From: JAPPHY01 sp965247535
Lineage (GTDB): Bacteria > Chloroflexota > Dehalococcoidia > Lucifugimonadales > UBA2985
Length of the DNA: 64,000 bases
Assembly: GCA_965247535.1 (NCBI GenBank)
Contig: OZ252018.1
Coordinates: forward strand, 124,001 to 188,000
Direction of reading: 5' to 3'
Positions 1-9,031 of this stretch are shown here, in pieces (within the stretch, counting starts at the first letter, position 1; each line of letters starts with the position of its first letter). Under the pieces are notes generated by a model. That model saw nothing but the letters and a program-made list of their open reading frames with translations. It did not search any database and was not told the origin of the DNA. The translations under genes and the position numbers were made by a program.

Positions 1-2004
1 GGCCAGGCGCTTGTACATCACCTCGTAGATCAGGCTGCTCTTGCCGGAGCCTGACACTCCGGTGATGCACACCAGCATCCCGGTGGGCAGCGTCACGTCA
101 ATGTTCTTGAGGTTGTTCTCTCGCGCGCCTTTGACCAGCAGCTCACCCCCGTTGCCCGCGCGGCGCGACTCCGGCAGCGGAATCTTGAGCCGGCCGCTCA
201 GGTACCGGCCCGTGACCGAGGTCTCGTGCCGGGACACCTCTTCGACGGTGCCGGTGGCAACCACGTAGCCGCCGTGCTCACCTGCGCCCGGACCCAGGTC
301 GATGATGTGGTCCGCCGAGCGCATGATGGCCTCGTCGTGCTCAACGATGATGACGGTGTTGCCGATGTCACGCAGGCGCTTCAGCGTGTCGATGAGCAGG
401 TGGTCATCGACGGGGTGAAGGCCCACGCTCGGCTCGTCGCACACGTAGAGCACGCCCATCAGGCCTGAGCCGATCTGCGTGGCCAACCGGATGCGCTGCG
501 CCTCCCCGCCGCTGAGCGTGGACGCAGTGCGATCCAGCGTCAGGTAGTCCAGTCCCACGTCCTTGAGGAACCGCAGGCGTGCGTGAATCTCCTTCAGGAT
601 CTGCCTGGCGATAGTTCGCTCGCGCAGGTTCAGGGGCGAATCATCGCCCTCGCGGTCCAGCCACTCAACCCACTCGATGGACTGGCCGATGGTAGAAGAC
701 GTCACCTGTATGATGTTGCGGTCCGCCATAGTCACCGCCAGCGATTGAGGCTTGAGGCGCCTTCCGCTGCAGTCGGCGCACGGGCGGGCGGCCATGTACC
801 GCTCGATCTCTTGGCGCATGTAGTCGGAGGCAGTCTCGCGGTAGCGTCGCTGCAGGTTTGGGATCACGCCCTCGAACCGGGTGTCCCACGTGTACACGCG
901 GCCCCGGTGTGTGCGGTGTCGCATCTTCACCACCTTACCCCGGTTGCCGTAAAGGATGAGGTCCACGTGCTCCTTCTTCAGGTCCCGCACCCTGTCCTTG
1001 ACGGAAAAGCTGTACGCCTCCGACAGCGACTGCAACAGGCTGGCAAACCAGGGGTTGGCCGTGCCTGAGCGAGACCAGGGGACGACCGCGCCCGTTGCCA
1101 GGGTCGCGTCCTTGTTGGGCATGACCAGGTCCGGGTCTATCTCCAGCCGGTAGCCCAGGCCCGTGCAGGTGGGGCAGGCACCGTGCGGGCTGTTGAACGA
1201 GAACGTTCGAGGCTCTATCTCACCAAGGCTCACGCCGCAGTGTACGCAGGCGAACCGCTCGGAGAAGAGGAGCTCTTCCCCGTCTACGACCGACACCTGA
1301 ACCACGCCGCCGCCCAGGTTGATTGCCTGCTCCACGGAGTCGGTGAACCGGTTGATGTCGGCGTCCTCGCCTACTACCAGCCTGTCGACTACAACCTCGA
1401 TCGTGTGCCACTTCTGCCGGTCCAGGACAATGCTCTCAGACAGGTCGCGTATCTCGCCGTTGACGCGGGCCCTCACGTAGCCTGCTGAGCGGGCGTCCTC
1501 CAGCACGTCCTTGTGCTCTCCCTTGCGGTGGACGACGAGCGGCGCCATGATCATGATGCGGCTCTCGCCCGGCAGGGACATGATGGCGTCCACGATCTGC
1601 TGCACGGTCTGCCGCTCGACCGGCCTGCCGCACAGGTGGCAGTGTGGTCGGCCGGCGCGGGCGTAGAGGAGGCGCAGGTAGTCGTAGATCTCGGTGACGG
1701 TGCCCACCGTGGAGCGAGGGTTGTGTGAGACGCCCTTTTGGTCTATGGATATGGCGGGGGAGAGGCCCTCGATGTACTCCACGTCGGGCTTCTCCATGAG
1801 GCCGAGGAACTGGCGCGCGTACGCGGAAAGTGACTCCACGTAGCGGCGCTGCCCCTCCGCGTAAATGGTGTCGAATGCCAGGGAGCTCTTGCCGGAGCCG
1901 GATACGCCGGTGATGACGACCAGCCGGTTCCTGGGAATGGAGACGTCGATGTTCTTGAGGTTGTGCTCCCTTGCGCCCTTGACTACGATACTGTCCTGAG
2001 ACAT
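1..2004 (-). CDS. uvrA: UvrA, excinuclease ABC subunit A (partial)
   Basis: Damage-recognition ATPase of nucleotide excision repair; it loads UvrB at lesions. The 668 codons seen are the N-terminal two thirds, and the C terminus lies beyond the left edge (family length about 940 residues). Visible: a first Walker A GVSGSGKSS at about residues 33-41, followed by the AYARQFLG stretch; CxxC pairs of the zinc modules (HCHLCGRP and ACPTCTGLG); and the second Walker A, again GVSGSGKSS, near residue 648. The ATG at 2004 is preceded by AAAGGA. A TAGAAT -10-like hexamer lies at 2044-2049 on the same strand, without a clear -35. The identification is secure. Confidence 0.97.
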   Translation of the reverse strand, partial: MSQDSIVVKGAREHNLKNIDVSIPRNRLVVITGVSGSGKSSLAFDTIYAEGQRRYVESLSAYARQFLGLMEKPDVEYIEGLSPAISIDQKGVSHNPRSTVGTVTEIYDYLRLLYARAGRPHCHLCGRPVERQTVQQIVDAIMSLPGESRIMIMAPLVVHRKGEHKDVLEDARSAGYVRARVNGEIRDLSESIVLDRQKWHTIEVVVDRLVVGEDADINRFTDSVEQAINLGGGVVQVSVVDGEELLFSERFACVHCGVSLGEIEPRTFSFNSPHGACPTCTGLGYRLEIDPDLVMPNKDATLATGAVVPWSRSGTANPWFASLLQSLSEAYSFSVKDRVRDLKKEHVDLILYGNRGKVVKMRHRTHRGRVYTWDTRFEGVIPNLQRRYRETASDYMRQEIERYMAARPCADCSGRRLKPQSLAVTMADRNIIQVTSSTIGQSIEWVEWLDREGDDSPLNLRERTIARQILKEIHARLRFLKDVGLDYLTLDRTASTLSGGEAQRIRLATQIGSGLMGVLYVCDEPSVGLHPVDDHLLIDTLKRLRDIGNTVIIVEHDEAIMRSADHIIDLGPGAGEHGGYVVATGTVEEVSRHETSVTGRYLSGRLKIPLPESRRAGNGGELLVKGARENNLKNIDVTLPTGMLVCITGVSGSGKSSLIYEVMYKRLA

Positions 2005-2081
2005 GGCGTCCTTTGCTTGCGAATGTGCCTACGGGCCAAGGGCTATTCTACCACCGCGGAGGGGTGAGGGGGGAAGGGTGT

Positions 2082-2570
2082 CTATGAACTACGAGACAGA
2101 CTTTGCCACACTTCCCTGAGGGTGGAGTGTTTTTCGTATTCCGGCCTGTTGGGGCCCCTGAGATAAAGGATAAAATACCGGGCCCTGCTTGTCCCTGAAA
2201 GCTCTGCCTGAATGGCATCCAGCTTGGTGACCAGCAGAAGCAACGTTTCCTTCAGGCTGATCACATTGCGCCTGAATGAAGCTCGCCTTTCTCTCCCGTG
2301 CGAGAGACCGCGCAAGAAGACGATGCTAATGCCCGCATCCCGAATGGCAGCCTCATGTTCAACCCTAGCCCTGTCATCCTTGGTGATCCAGGTTTGGCCT
2401 GTCCTGCCCATTTCTTCGATGAGAGCTTCATCCGCAAGTCCCTTTGATCCCACCTCGAGCGAAAACCCAACGTGAGCCAGAACTTCACCAATCTTGGGTG
2501 ACAGTCCTTCGTCATAGCAGAAGAAAGGACTAGTTCGCCCCGTTGTACCCGAGCTTTCGTTCCCAACCAA
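2082..2570 (-). CDS. VapC45-like PIN-fold toxin (DUF5615/PIN_10 type)
   Basis: Probable ribonuclease toxin of a type II toxin-antitoxin pair. The readable domain begins SPFFCYDEGLSP and continues with an ADEALIEEM helix, a WITKDD strand and the GISIVFLRG strand, with acidic residues spaced as in PIN-like toxins. The reading frame overlaps the 3' end of the upstream antitoxin gene. No ATG or GTG precedes the conserved block closely, and the nearest start is TTG at 2570 inside the antitoxin gene, giving 162 residues against about 140 for Mycobacterium VapC45. Translation is probably coupled to the upstream gene. Base composition is more AT-rich than uvrA or dxs, suggesting transfer. Family recalled from its pattern, not searched. 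Confidence 0.68.
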   Translation of the reverse strand: MVGNESSGTTGRTSPFFCYDEGLSPKIGEVLAHVGFSLEVGSKGLADEALIEEMGRTGQTWITKDDRARVEHEAAIRDAGISIVFLRGLSHGRERRASFRRNVISLKETLLLLVTKLDAIQAELSGTSRARYFILYLRGPNRPEYEKHSTLREVWQSLSRSS

Positions 2571-3258
2571 GAGCGGCCTCCACTCTTTCCACCGGCACTC
2601 CGTACGCCTCAGCAATTCGTTCCGTAGAGTCGCCGGCAGCGTGAAGCGCCCACAGGGTTTGCGTGGCAATACGACTTCCCCTCAGGCACGGCTCGCCAAG
2701 TGAAACCCTTGGGTCAAGGACGATTCCGTCCTCAGGCTCCCAAGCCGACGCCTGCTCGTCTTGATCAAAGGCAAGCCGGTGCACTGGCCCCACAAATAGA
2801 TCCAAAAAGTCTAGGGCTGACTGCCAATTGCTGTTCCTGTCCAGCTTTACGGGAATCCCGTGTTCCCTTATGTAGATTCCCAGTCCCGATATCCAGATGG
2901 GCTCCATCGCAAAGGGATGAGTCCAACCCCGCGCTTCCTGCAATCTAGTGTGTGTTCGCCGGAGCTCAGCGGAAGAAATACCGTGGGCCCTAAGCACCGA
3001 TATCAGCCTCAAGCTCACCAAGTCCGGAAACGTAAGTGCCACTTCCTTGCCCCTGAGGCCAAGCAAATAATCGCCCGCCAATCCATCCCTCACCCACCGA
3101 TAAAGATGTCGGGAGCCAATGCGGTCGAGCGCGTTCCTGTGTCGCTCCAGTTCGACAGACTGCTTCTCAGGACGAGTGGCCTGAATCAGCGCCGTAGCAT
3201 CGGCCACGGTATACACGCCCGCATAGCGCGGTCTCTCTATGAAAGTGTCTGCGATCAC
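2530..3258 (-). CDS. VapB45-like antitoxin with C-terminal DUF433 domain
   Basis: A 242-residue protein, close in length to Mycobacterium VapB45 (about 239). The C terminus (about residues 180-237) is a DUF433 helix-turn-helix of the pattern DPRVSLGEPCLRGSRI followed by helices ending VERVEAALGWE. The middle (about 50-130) resembles a MerR/HTH-like segment with a predicted helix LVSLRLISVLRAHG. The GTG at 3258 is preceded by GGAGG with a six-base gap, which decides the start. The stop lies inside the overlapping toxin gene, the usual antitoxin-then-toxin order. Inferred role: it neutralises the PIN toxin and binds its own promoter. A TAAAAT -10-like hexamer lies a little upstream. AT-rich relative to neighbours. 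Confidence 0.7.
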   Translation of the reverse strand: MIADTFIERPRYAGVYTVADATALIQATRPEKQSVELERHRNALDRIGSRHLYRWVRDGLAGDYLLGLRGKEVALTFPDLVSLRLISVLRAHGISSAELRRTHTRLQEARGWTHPFAMEPIWISGLGIYIREHGIPVKLDRNSNWQSALDFLDLFVGPVHRLAFDQDEQASAWEPEDGIVLDPRVSLGEPCLRGSRIATQTLWALHAAGDSTERIAEAYGVPVERVEAALGWERKLGYNGAN

Positions 3259-3384
3259 CCATGTCCTCCAGTCAGCTCTCGGGCTGACGGCGCTCCCCCT
3301 ACACTACTGCCTATTTTATCACGGTGCGTTTGGGGCGTCTCGTTCAGTTGATGCCCTCCAACTCCTTACGAAAACCACGCACAT

Positions 3385-3413
3385 TTGACAGCTAGCCACG
3401 CATGGCCTACCAT
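3385..3413 (+). promoter_or_regulatory. Promoter of dxs
   Basis: TTGACA at 3385-3390, a 17-base spacer and TACCAT at 3408-3413. The predicted transcript starts near 3420 and gives a leader of about 30 bases before the ATG at 3451. Confidence 0.7.
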
Positions 3414-3450
3414 AAGCTGAGGCATTGCGGGCGTCTGCCATGCTACCTCT

Positions 3451-5373
3451 ATGATGCCCACGCCGAATCTATTTCACGGAAGTCGTAAAGTGGACCCCCG
3501 CATACTGGACAGAATCAACGAGCCCGCCGACCTCAAATCGCTCTCCTACGACGAAGTGGCCCAGGTAGCCCAGGAGGCACGCGACACCATAATCTCCGTC
3601 ATCACGGAGCGCGGAGGTCACCTCGCATCAAACCTCGGCGTGGTGGAGCTCACACTGGCGCTCCACCGCGTCTTCAACAGCCCCACGGACAGCATCGTCT
3701 GGGACACCACCAACCAGACCTACACCCACAAGCTGGTCACCGGCCGGCGCGACGAGTTCCCCAACATCCGCCTGGAGGGCGGTCTCTCCGGGTTCGGCGA
3801 CCCCCTGGAAAGCTCCCACGACACGCTGGCCGCCGGTCATGCCGGCACAGGCCTCTCCATCGCCTTGGGGATTGCGCAGGCCGCCACACAGCGCGAGCTC
3901 GATTCGTGGACCATCGCCATCGTCGGTGACGGCGCGATGACCTCCGGCTCCAGCTTCGAGGCCGTGAACAACATCGTCCACCTCAACCCGGAGAGGTTCA
4001 TCGTCGTCCTCAACGACAACGGCATGTCCATCTCCGAGAACATAGGCTTCCTCACCAACTGGCGAAAAAACCTGATTACACACCCCGAGGTCCAGACCAT
4101 GATCGGCCGGGCAAGGGCCTTTTCGCAGCGGGTGCCCAACGGCGAGTTGCTGTACCGGCTGGTCAGGCGTCTAAACACGGGACTTGCCGGCCTCATCGTA
4201 CCGACGATGTTCTGGACCGAGCTGGGGTTCCAGTACCTGGGCCCTGTGGACGGCCACGACATCAAGCAGATGGAAGAGATCCTGAGACAGGCCCGAACCC
4301 CCACCGGCTCTGTGCCTCTCGTCCACGTGGTGACTCACAAGGGGCATGGCTACGAGCCCGCAGAGGAAGACCCAGTCAAGTTCCACCAGCCCAGCTCGCC
4401 CCTGGGCAGCGGGTCGGGAGCGCCCACGTACTCCAAGGTGTTCTCGCAGACCCTGACGAGGCTCATGCGCGACGACGACACGGTGGTGGGCATCAGCGCG
4501 GCCATGCTGGAGGGCACGGGTCTGGCGGAAGTTCAGCGCGACTTCCCCGAAAGGGTCTACGACGTGGGCATTGCCGAGCAGCACGCGGTGAGCATGGCTG
4601 CGGGCATGGCCTCCAACGGCTTGCACCCCTTCGTCTCCATCTACTCCACGTTCCTACAGAGGGCCTTCGACCAGATAGTGCACGACATCTGCCTGCAGAA
4701 CCTGCCCGTGACCATCATCGCAGACCGCGCCGGCATTGTGGGCGAGGACGGCAAGACCCACCACGGCGCCTTCGACATATCGTACCTACGCTGCCTGCCC
4801 AACGCTGTGCTGGCGGCGCCAATGGACGAGAATGAGCTGCAGCACCTGGTGTACACCGCCTACAGACACCCCGGGCCGTTCGCCATACGCATTGCAAGGG
4901 GTGCCGCCGTCGGCACGCCGCTCGACGAGGAGCTGGAGGAGCTGCCCATAGGCAAGGGCCGCGTGGTACGGGACGGCAGCGACGTGGTCATCTTCGCCCT
5001 GGGCAAGTCGGTGAGCGCGGCCCTGCAGGCAGCGGAGCAGCTGGCGCGGGACGGCATCTCCTGCGGCGTGGTCAATCCGATATTCGTGAAGCCTCTGGAC
5101 GTAGAGCTGCTCCTCCAGGAGGCGCGTCGAACTCGTCGTGTGGTTACGGTGGAGGAGAACGTCCTTGCCGGCGGGTTCGGCTCCGCTGTCCTGGAGGCGA
5201 TAGCCGAGGCCGGGCTGGAGTACACGTCCGTACATCGCATAGGAATGCCGGATTCGTTCATCGAGCACGGTACTGCAGCCGACCAGCGCCGGCAGTTGCA
5301 TCTTGATGCGGCCGGCATAGCGGCCCAGGCACTGAGCGCATTCTTCCCGCAGGTGGGCGCGCCGCAGTCGTAG
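3451..5373 (+). CDS. dxs: 1-deoxy-D-xylulose-5-phosphate synthase
   Basis: Condenses pyruvate and glyceraldehyde-3-phosphate to DXP, the entry step of the MEP isoprenoid pathway; a cytosolic, thiamine diphosphate-dependent enzyme. The 640 residues match the family length. Seen: LGVVELTLALHRVF, the TPP motif GDGAMTSGSSFEAVNN starting near residue 160, LNDNGMSISENIG, GPVDGHDI, then the pyrimidine domain YSTFLQRAFDQIVHD and DRAGIVGEDGKTHHGAFD, and a C-terminal transketolase domain. Two usually conserved motifs differ: DVGHQ reads DTTNQ and GHSSTS reads GHAGTG, so it may be a divergent lineage form. Two adjacent ATG codons stand at 3451. It is transcribed from the promoter at 3385-3413; the downstream gene is convergent. 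Confidence 0.95.
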   Translation: MMPTPNLFHGSRKVDPRILDRINEPADLKSLSYDEVAQVAQEARDTIISVITERGGHLASNLGVVELTLALHRVFNSPTDSIVWDTTNQTYTHKLVTGRRDEFPNIRLEGGLSGFGDPLESSHDTLAAGHAGTGLSIALGIAQAATQRELDSWTIAIVGDGAMTSGSSFEAVNNIVHLNPERFIVVLNDNGMSISENIGFLTNWRKNLITHPEVQTMIGRARAFSQRVPNGELLYRLVRRLNTGLAGLIVPTMFWTELGFQYLGPVDGHDIKQMEEILRQARTPTGSVPLVHVVTHKGHGYEPAEEDPVKFHQPSSPLGSGSGAPTYSKVFSQTLTRLMRDDDTVVGISAAMLEGTGLAEVQRDFPERVYDVGIAEQHAVSMAAGMASNGLHPFVSIYSTFLQRAFDQIVHDICLQNLPVTIIADRAGIVGEDGKTHHGAFDISYLRCLPNAVLAAPMDENELQHLVYTAYRHPGPFAIRIARGAAVGTPLDEELEELPIGKGRVVRDGSDVVIFALGKSVSAALQAAEQLARDGISCGVVNPIFVKPLDVELLLQEARRTRRVVTVEENVLAGGFGSAVLEAIAEAGLEYTSVHRIGMPDSFIEHGTAADQRRQLHLDAAGIAAQALSAFFPQVGAPQS

Positions 5374-5398
5374 CCCCCGCGAAGGCTCCTGTTCCGGT

Positions 5399-7303
5399 CT
5401 AGGTGTCCGTCCGGTACAGGTAGCGGATGTCCCAGAGGCCGTACAGGGTGGGCGTCGAGTTGCCGAATACGTTTCGGACTGCGCTAAGCCGCTCGCTGAG
5501 CGTGGTGTAGATCACCGGCACGTTCTCGGCAGCGAGCTCCTGAGCCCGGTGGTAGTACCCCAGGCGAGTCTCGTGGTCGAGTTCCTGGCTCGCCTTCACG
5601 TACAGCTCGTCAATCTCGGCCTCCCACTCAGTAGCGGGGCTGGGCTGGTTGGGGTACCACAGGTGCAGGCCCTCGGCGCTGTGCCAGAAGGTGATGCCAC
5701 TGTGCGGGTCCGTGCCTCCGGTGAAGCCAATGAGCATGGCCTCCCAGTCATAGGAAGCCGTCAGCTGTGTGACCAGGTCGCCGAACTCGACCAGCTTGTA
5801 TTCCACCTTCAAGCCGATCTGCCTCATGTTCTCGCTGAGCAATCTGCCCACCTCTGCGCGGACGCTGTTGTCACCGTTGGTCACCAGGGAAAAAGCAATC
5901 TCGTTGCCGTCGTCGTCTTCTCGAATGCCGTTTCCGTCGGTATCCGTCCAGCCGATACCGTCCAGAATCTCGTTGGCCCTGTCTATATCGTACTCATACC
6001 TTTGGACATCCGGGTTGTGGAAGTCGCCCGCGGCCGGGCTAATGGATGACCACTGGGGATACCCCTCGCCGTGCTGCACCTCGTCGATGATGGTGTCCTT
6101 GTCTATGCTGTGTGCGACGGCCTGCCGGAACTGGACGTTCCGGAACCACGTGAGCTTCTCGGGCGCAAGGTACGCTTCGCCGGTGTCGGCGTTCGCGCCG
6201 GGGTTCATGTTGAACCCCATGAAGGTCGTCCCGAACGCGGGGCCTCGCCTGTAGATCGTGAAGTCTCCCTCTTCCTGAAGCGGTTCGAGTCCTGCGAGTT
6301 CCTCCCCAAGCACGCCGTGAAGGTCCGATTCGCCCGTCATGAAGCTCGCCAGCTCGGCATCGAGGTCAGGCACGATGACGTGAACGACTTCGTCCAGGTA
6401 CGGGAGGGAGTTGCCTGCCTCGTCCTTGAGCCAGTAGTTGGGGTTGCGCTGCATGACCACCCGCTCGCCCGGCACGTAGCTTCCGATGGTGAACGGACCT
6501 GTGCCGATGATCTCGGAAGGGTCGGTATCGATGTCCCACGTGGAGATGAAGGTGTCGTCATCCACGTGCTTCTCCAGGATGTGCTTTGGGTATATGGCCG
6601 TGCCCATGGAGCGAAGGAAGGTGGCGAACGGCACCGGGAGGACGCACTGGACGGTATAGTCGTCCGGCGCCGTGACGGTCATGGGCGACTCCTTCCATTC
6701 GCCGCTCTCCTCGTCGAGGTAGCGGAAGTGGAAGGACGGGCGGCTGCTGGCGGGTATGTCGTCGTTGTAGATGATGCTGTTGAAGGTGAATTCCACGTCG
6801 TGGGCAGTGAAGGGCTGCCCGTCGTGCCACGTCACGTCCCTGCGCAGGTGGAACGTCCACGTCAGACCGTCTTCGGAGCGCTCCCACGACTCGGCCAGGG
6901 CCGGCTCAACCTGATCGGTAAGCCACGAGGTCTCGGTCAGGCCCTCGAAGAGGTATCCCAGGACACCCGACGACGAAGCGTCGGTCGAAATCGCGAGATT
7001 GAAGGTGAGCGGTTCAGAAATGGTGGCGAGGGTCAGGGATCCTCCCTGCCTTCCGACGGTATAGTCGAACTCCTCGGCGTTCCTCCTGAGCTGCTCCACC
7101 ATGGAGGGCTGTGGAGTTGGCGTGGGCGTCTGCATAGGGGTAGCCGTGGCCGCCGCGGTCGGAGTCGGCATTGGCGCCGTCGCGGTGGGCGAGTCAACCG
7201 GCCCTCCGTCGGTCGGACTTACGCACGCGACCAACAAAAGCACGCTTAGGACGAGGAACAGGGCAAGGGCGTATAGACATGCCCGGTAGGAAACTCTACT
7301 CAT
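5399..7303 (-). CDS. Peptide/dipeptide-type ABC substrate-binding lipoprotein (SBP_bac_5)
   Basis: Extracytoplasmic solute receptor of the oligopeptide/nickel class. Residues 1-27 form a signal peptide ending in the lipobox LLVAC, so the mature protein is lipid-anchored at Cys27. A Thr/Pro-rich linker follows to about residue 65. The binding fold then shows FNLAISTDASSSGVLGYLFEGLTE, ALAESWERSEDGLTWTFHLRRDVTWHDGQPFTAHDVEFT and FRQAVAHSIDKDTI. Length 634 is normal with the linker. No permease or ATPase gene is adjacent, so its transporter lies elsewhere or it works with a shared permease; the ligand cannot be told. The ATG at 7303 lies only nine bases after a -10 hexamer (7313-7318), so the mRNA is nearly leaderless. 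Confidence 0.92.
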   Translation of the reverse strand: MSRVSYRACLYALALFLVLSVLLLVACVSPTDGGPVDSPTATAPMPTPTAAATATPMQTPTPTPQPSMVEQLRRNAEEFDYTVGRQGGSLTLATISEPLTFNLAISTDASSSGVLGYLFEGLTETSWLTDQVEPALAESWERSEDGLTWTFHLRRDVTWHDGQPFTAHDVEFTFNSIIYNDDIPASSRPSFHFRYLDEESGEWKESPMTVTAPDDYTVQCVLPVPFATFLRSMGTAIYPKHILEKHVDDDTFISTWDIDTDPSEIIGTGPFTIGSYVPGERVVMQRNPNYWLKDEAGNSLPYLDEVVHVIVPDLDAELASFMTGESDLHGVLGEELAGLEPLQEEGDFTIYRRGPAFGTTFMGFNMNPGANADTGEAYLAPEKLTWFRNVQFRQAVAHSIDKDTIIDEVQHGEGYPQWSSISPAAGDFHNPDVQRYEYDIDRANEILDGIGWTDTDGNGIREDDDGNEIAFSLVTNGDNSVRAEVGRLLSENMRQIGLKVEYKLVEFGDLVTQLTASYDWEAMLIGFTGGTDPHSGITFWHSAEGLHLWYPNQPSPATEWEAEIDELYVKASQELDHETRLGYYHRAQELAAENVPVIYTTLSERLSAVRNVFGNSTPTLYGLWDIRYLYRTDT

Positions 7304-7312
7304 GTAACCTAG

Positions 7313-7342
7313 ATGTTATGCGCTGCTCAGCGGCAGTGTCAA
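7313..7342 (-). promoter_or_regulatory. Promoter of the ABC substrate-binding lipoprotein gene
   Basis: On the minus strand: TTGACA (7337-7342), an 18-base spacer, TAACAT (7313-7318), then nine bases to the ATG at 7303. Confidence 0.6.
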
Positions 7343-7400
7343 GGCTACCCGGAACTACGCCGTATCCGCTGCGCTGTGTACCGTACTTCATTGGCGGCGG

Positions 7401-7429
7401 TTGCTGGAAGCGACCCGAGGGCCTATAAT
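7401..7429 (+). promoter_or_regulatory. Promoter of the GPP34 gene
   Basis: TTGCTG at 7401-7406, a 17-base spacer and a perfect TATAAT at 7424-7429, about 48 bases before the ATG at 7477. Confidence 0.65.
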
Positions 7430-7476
7430 GTGGGCGTCCCGGACACCTTCATAACGCAGAGGAGAGAGCACTCATC

Positions 7477-8124
7477 ATGCTGAGGTTCGCCGAGGAAATC
7501 ATACTACTCCTGCTGGACGACGATGGCCGGTTTGCACGGCTGCCAAGCTGGTCGCTCAACTATGCCCTGGCCGGCGGCGTGTTGATGGATCTCGCACTCG
7601 AGAACCGCATCGACACCGACCTGGAGAAGCTGATTCTAATCGACGCCACGCCCGTGGGAGACGGCCTGCTCGACCCCACACTCGCCGACATCGCGGCCGG
7701 TGAGGAGAGCGACGCGCGCTACTGGGTGGGACGCACGGCCAGCCGCGGAGAAGAGATACGCGATGAATCTCTCAAGCGCCTGGTTGACCTGGGCATCCTG
7801 GAGAAGCGGGACGAGAGCTTCCTGTGGGTCTTCCGAGCGCGGCGCTACCCCTCCATTGACGGCAAGGTGGAGCGGGAGGTCAAGCTGCGCATCATGGGCG
7901 TGCTGTTCAGCGACGAGATCCCGGACCCGAGAGACATCGTCGTAATCTGCCTGGCCGACGCCTGCGGCATCTTCAACGAGCTGCTCACCTCGCGGGAGAT
8001 CGAAAGCGTGGCGCCGCGAATCGAGCAGGTGCGCAAGCTGGACCTCATTGGACAGGCCACCACGCAGGCGATCCGCGACATTGAAGTGTCGATTGCCACT
8101 TCGATGAACCAGCAACTGTTCTGA
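7477..8124 (+). CDS. GPP34 (Golgi phosphoprotein 3-like) family protein
   Basis: The 215-residue protein matches the bacterial GPP34 domain over its whole length: N-terminal helix LRFAEEIILLLLDDDGRF, the LNYALAGGVLMDLALENRI block, a central LVDLGILEK winged segment, and C-terminal DACGIFNELLT plus IEQVRKLDLIGQ helices. In eukaryotes this fold binds phosphatidylinositol-4-phosphate at the Golgi; in bacteria its role is not established, and a link to membrane lipids is only inference. ATG at 7477 follows AGGAGAGAGCAC. The gene has its own promoter and is monocistronic; the next gene is convergent. Confidence 0.85.
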   Translation: MLRFAEEIILLLLDDDGRFARLPSWSLNYALAGGVLMDLALENRIDTDLEKLILIDATPVGDGLLDPTLADIAAGEESDARYWVGRTASRGEEIRDESLKRLVDLGILEKRDESFLWVFRARRYPSIDGKVEREVKLRIMGVLFSDEIPDPRDIVVICLADACGIFNELLTSREIESVAPRIEQVRKLDLIGQATTQAIRDIEVSIATSMNQQLF

Positions 8125-8169
8125 TTCTCGGGCCTGCGCCCGCCGCAATCTATCTACCCCAGCGCCCCT

Positions 8170-8973
8170 CTAGTGCCGCGTGGCACGGCCCTTCAACGCA
8201 AGCAGCGCCAGGCCCAGGCTGACCACACCCACCAGCCCCACCGCGCCCACACCCTGCAGCAGCACGACCGGCTCCCATCCCTCCGTTATCAGCGACCGCA
8301 TTGCCGCGAGCAGGTAGGTCACGGGGTTGTAGTCCGCCACAGTTGCCATCCACGACGTCATCGCCTCTTGCGGCAGGAACAGCGTGGTCATGAACAGGAA
8401 CGGGAAGAACAGCAGGAACGTCAGGTTGACGGCGGCTACGTTGCCCGTCTTCAATGCTATGGCGTAGGGGAATCCCGCGAATATCAGGCCCCACATACCT
8501 CCCAAGAGCATGAATAGCAGCACGCCCAGCAAGCCCGACTCGAAGTGAACGCCCACCAGGAAGCCCATGATCACGACTGGCACCGTCAGCAGGACCACGA
8601 GGGCAAAGTCGGCGAGCATTAGGCCAAGCAACAGCGCCAACCGGTTGACCGGCGTGATCACCAGCCGGTCGAAGTAACCGCTCTGGATGTCGGTCACAAC
8701 GGTGATGGCGCGTGACACCCCAGTTACGGCGAACAGGATCGCCACTGGAAGCTGGAACGCCTTGTAGTCCAGCCCCGGAATCTGCTCGGCGAAGTCGGCC
8801 AGCGCGCCTATGTTGAGGAAGAAGAAGAATACCGGAACCACCAGCGCGGGAATCGTGACCTCCGGGTCCCTGGCAACGGAACGAATCGCCCGCTCCGCCA
8901 CGGAGGCCATATCCCGCAGGAATCCCGCTCTGCGCGCTTGAACCGGCGTCACGGTTGTGACACGAGTTGCCAA
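8170..8973 (-). CDS. ABC-2 type transporter permease (DrrB-like)
   Basis: Integral membrane subunit of an ABC exporter. 267 residues with a soluble N terminus (1-38) and six hydrophobic segments from VTIPALVVPVFFFFLNIGAL onward; it contains the ABC-2 type pattern SGYFDRLVITPVNRLALLLG at about residues 97-116, and a C-terminal AMRSLITEGWEP before the last helix. It lies 58 bases downstream of the ATPase gene on the same strand, forming a two-component half transporter of the daunorubicin-resistance type. The cargo is unknown; drugs, lipids or polysaccharide are all possible. Confidence 0.88.
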   Translation of the reverse strand: MATRVTTVTPVQARRAGFLRDMASVAERAIRSVARDPEVTIPALVVPVFFFFLNIGALADFAEQIPGLDYKAFQLPVAILFAVTGVSRAITVVTDIQSGYFDRLVITPVNRLALLLGLMLADFALVVLLTVPVVIMGFLVGVHFESGLLGVLLFMLLGGMWGLIFAGFPYAIALKTGNVAAVNLTFLLFFPFLFMTTLFLPQEAMTSWMATVADYNPVTYLLAAMRSLITEGWEPVVLLQGVGAVGLVGVVSLGLALLALKGRATRH

Positions 8974-9031
8974 CTGCTGTGCTCCTCAGTCTCGATTGCC
9001 GGGTGCGTCGAAGCGCAGGCTTCGACCGCCT

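Noticed and set aside
6280..6310. GGTTCGAGTCC-like segment suggesting a tRNA T arm
   Set aside because: It lies inside the ABC substrate-binding gene and lacks the other arms of a tRNA.
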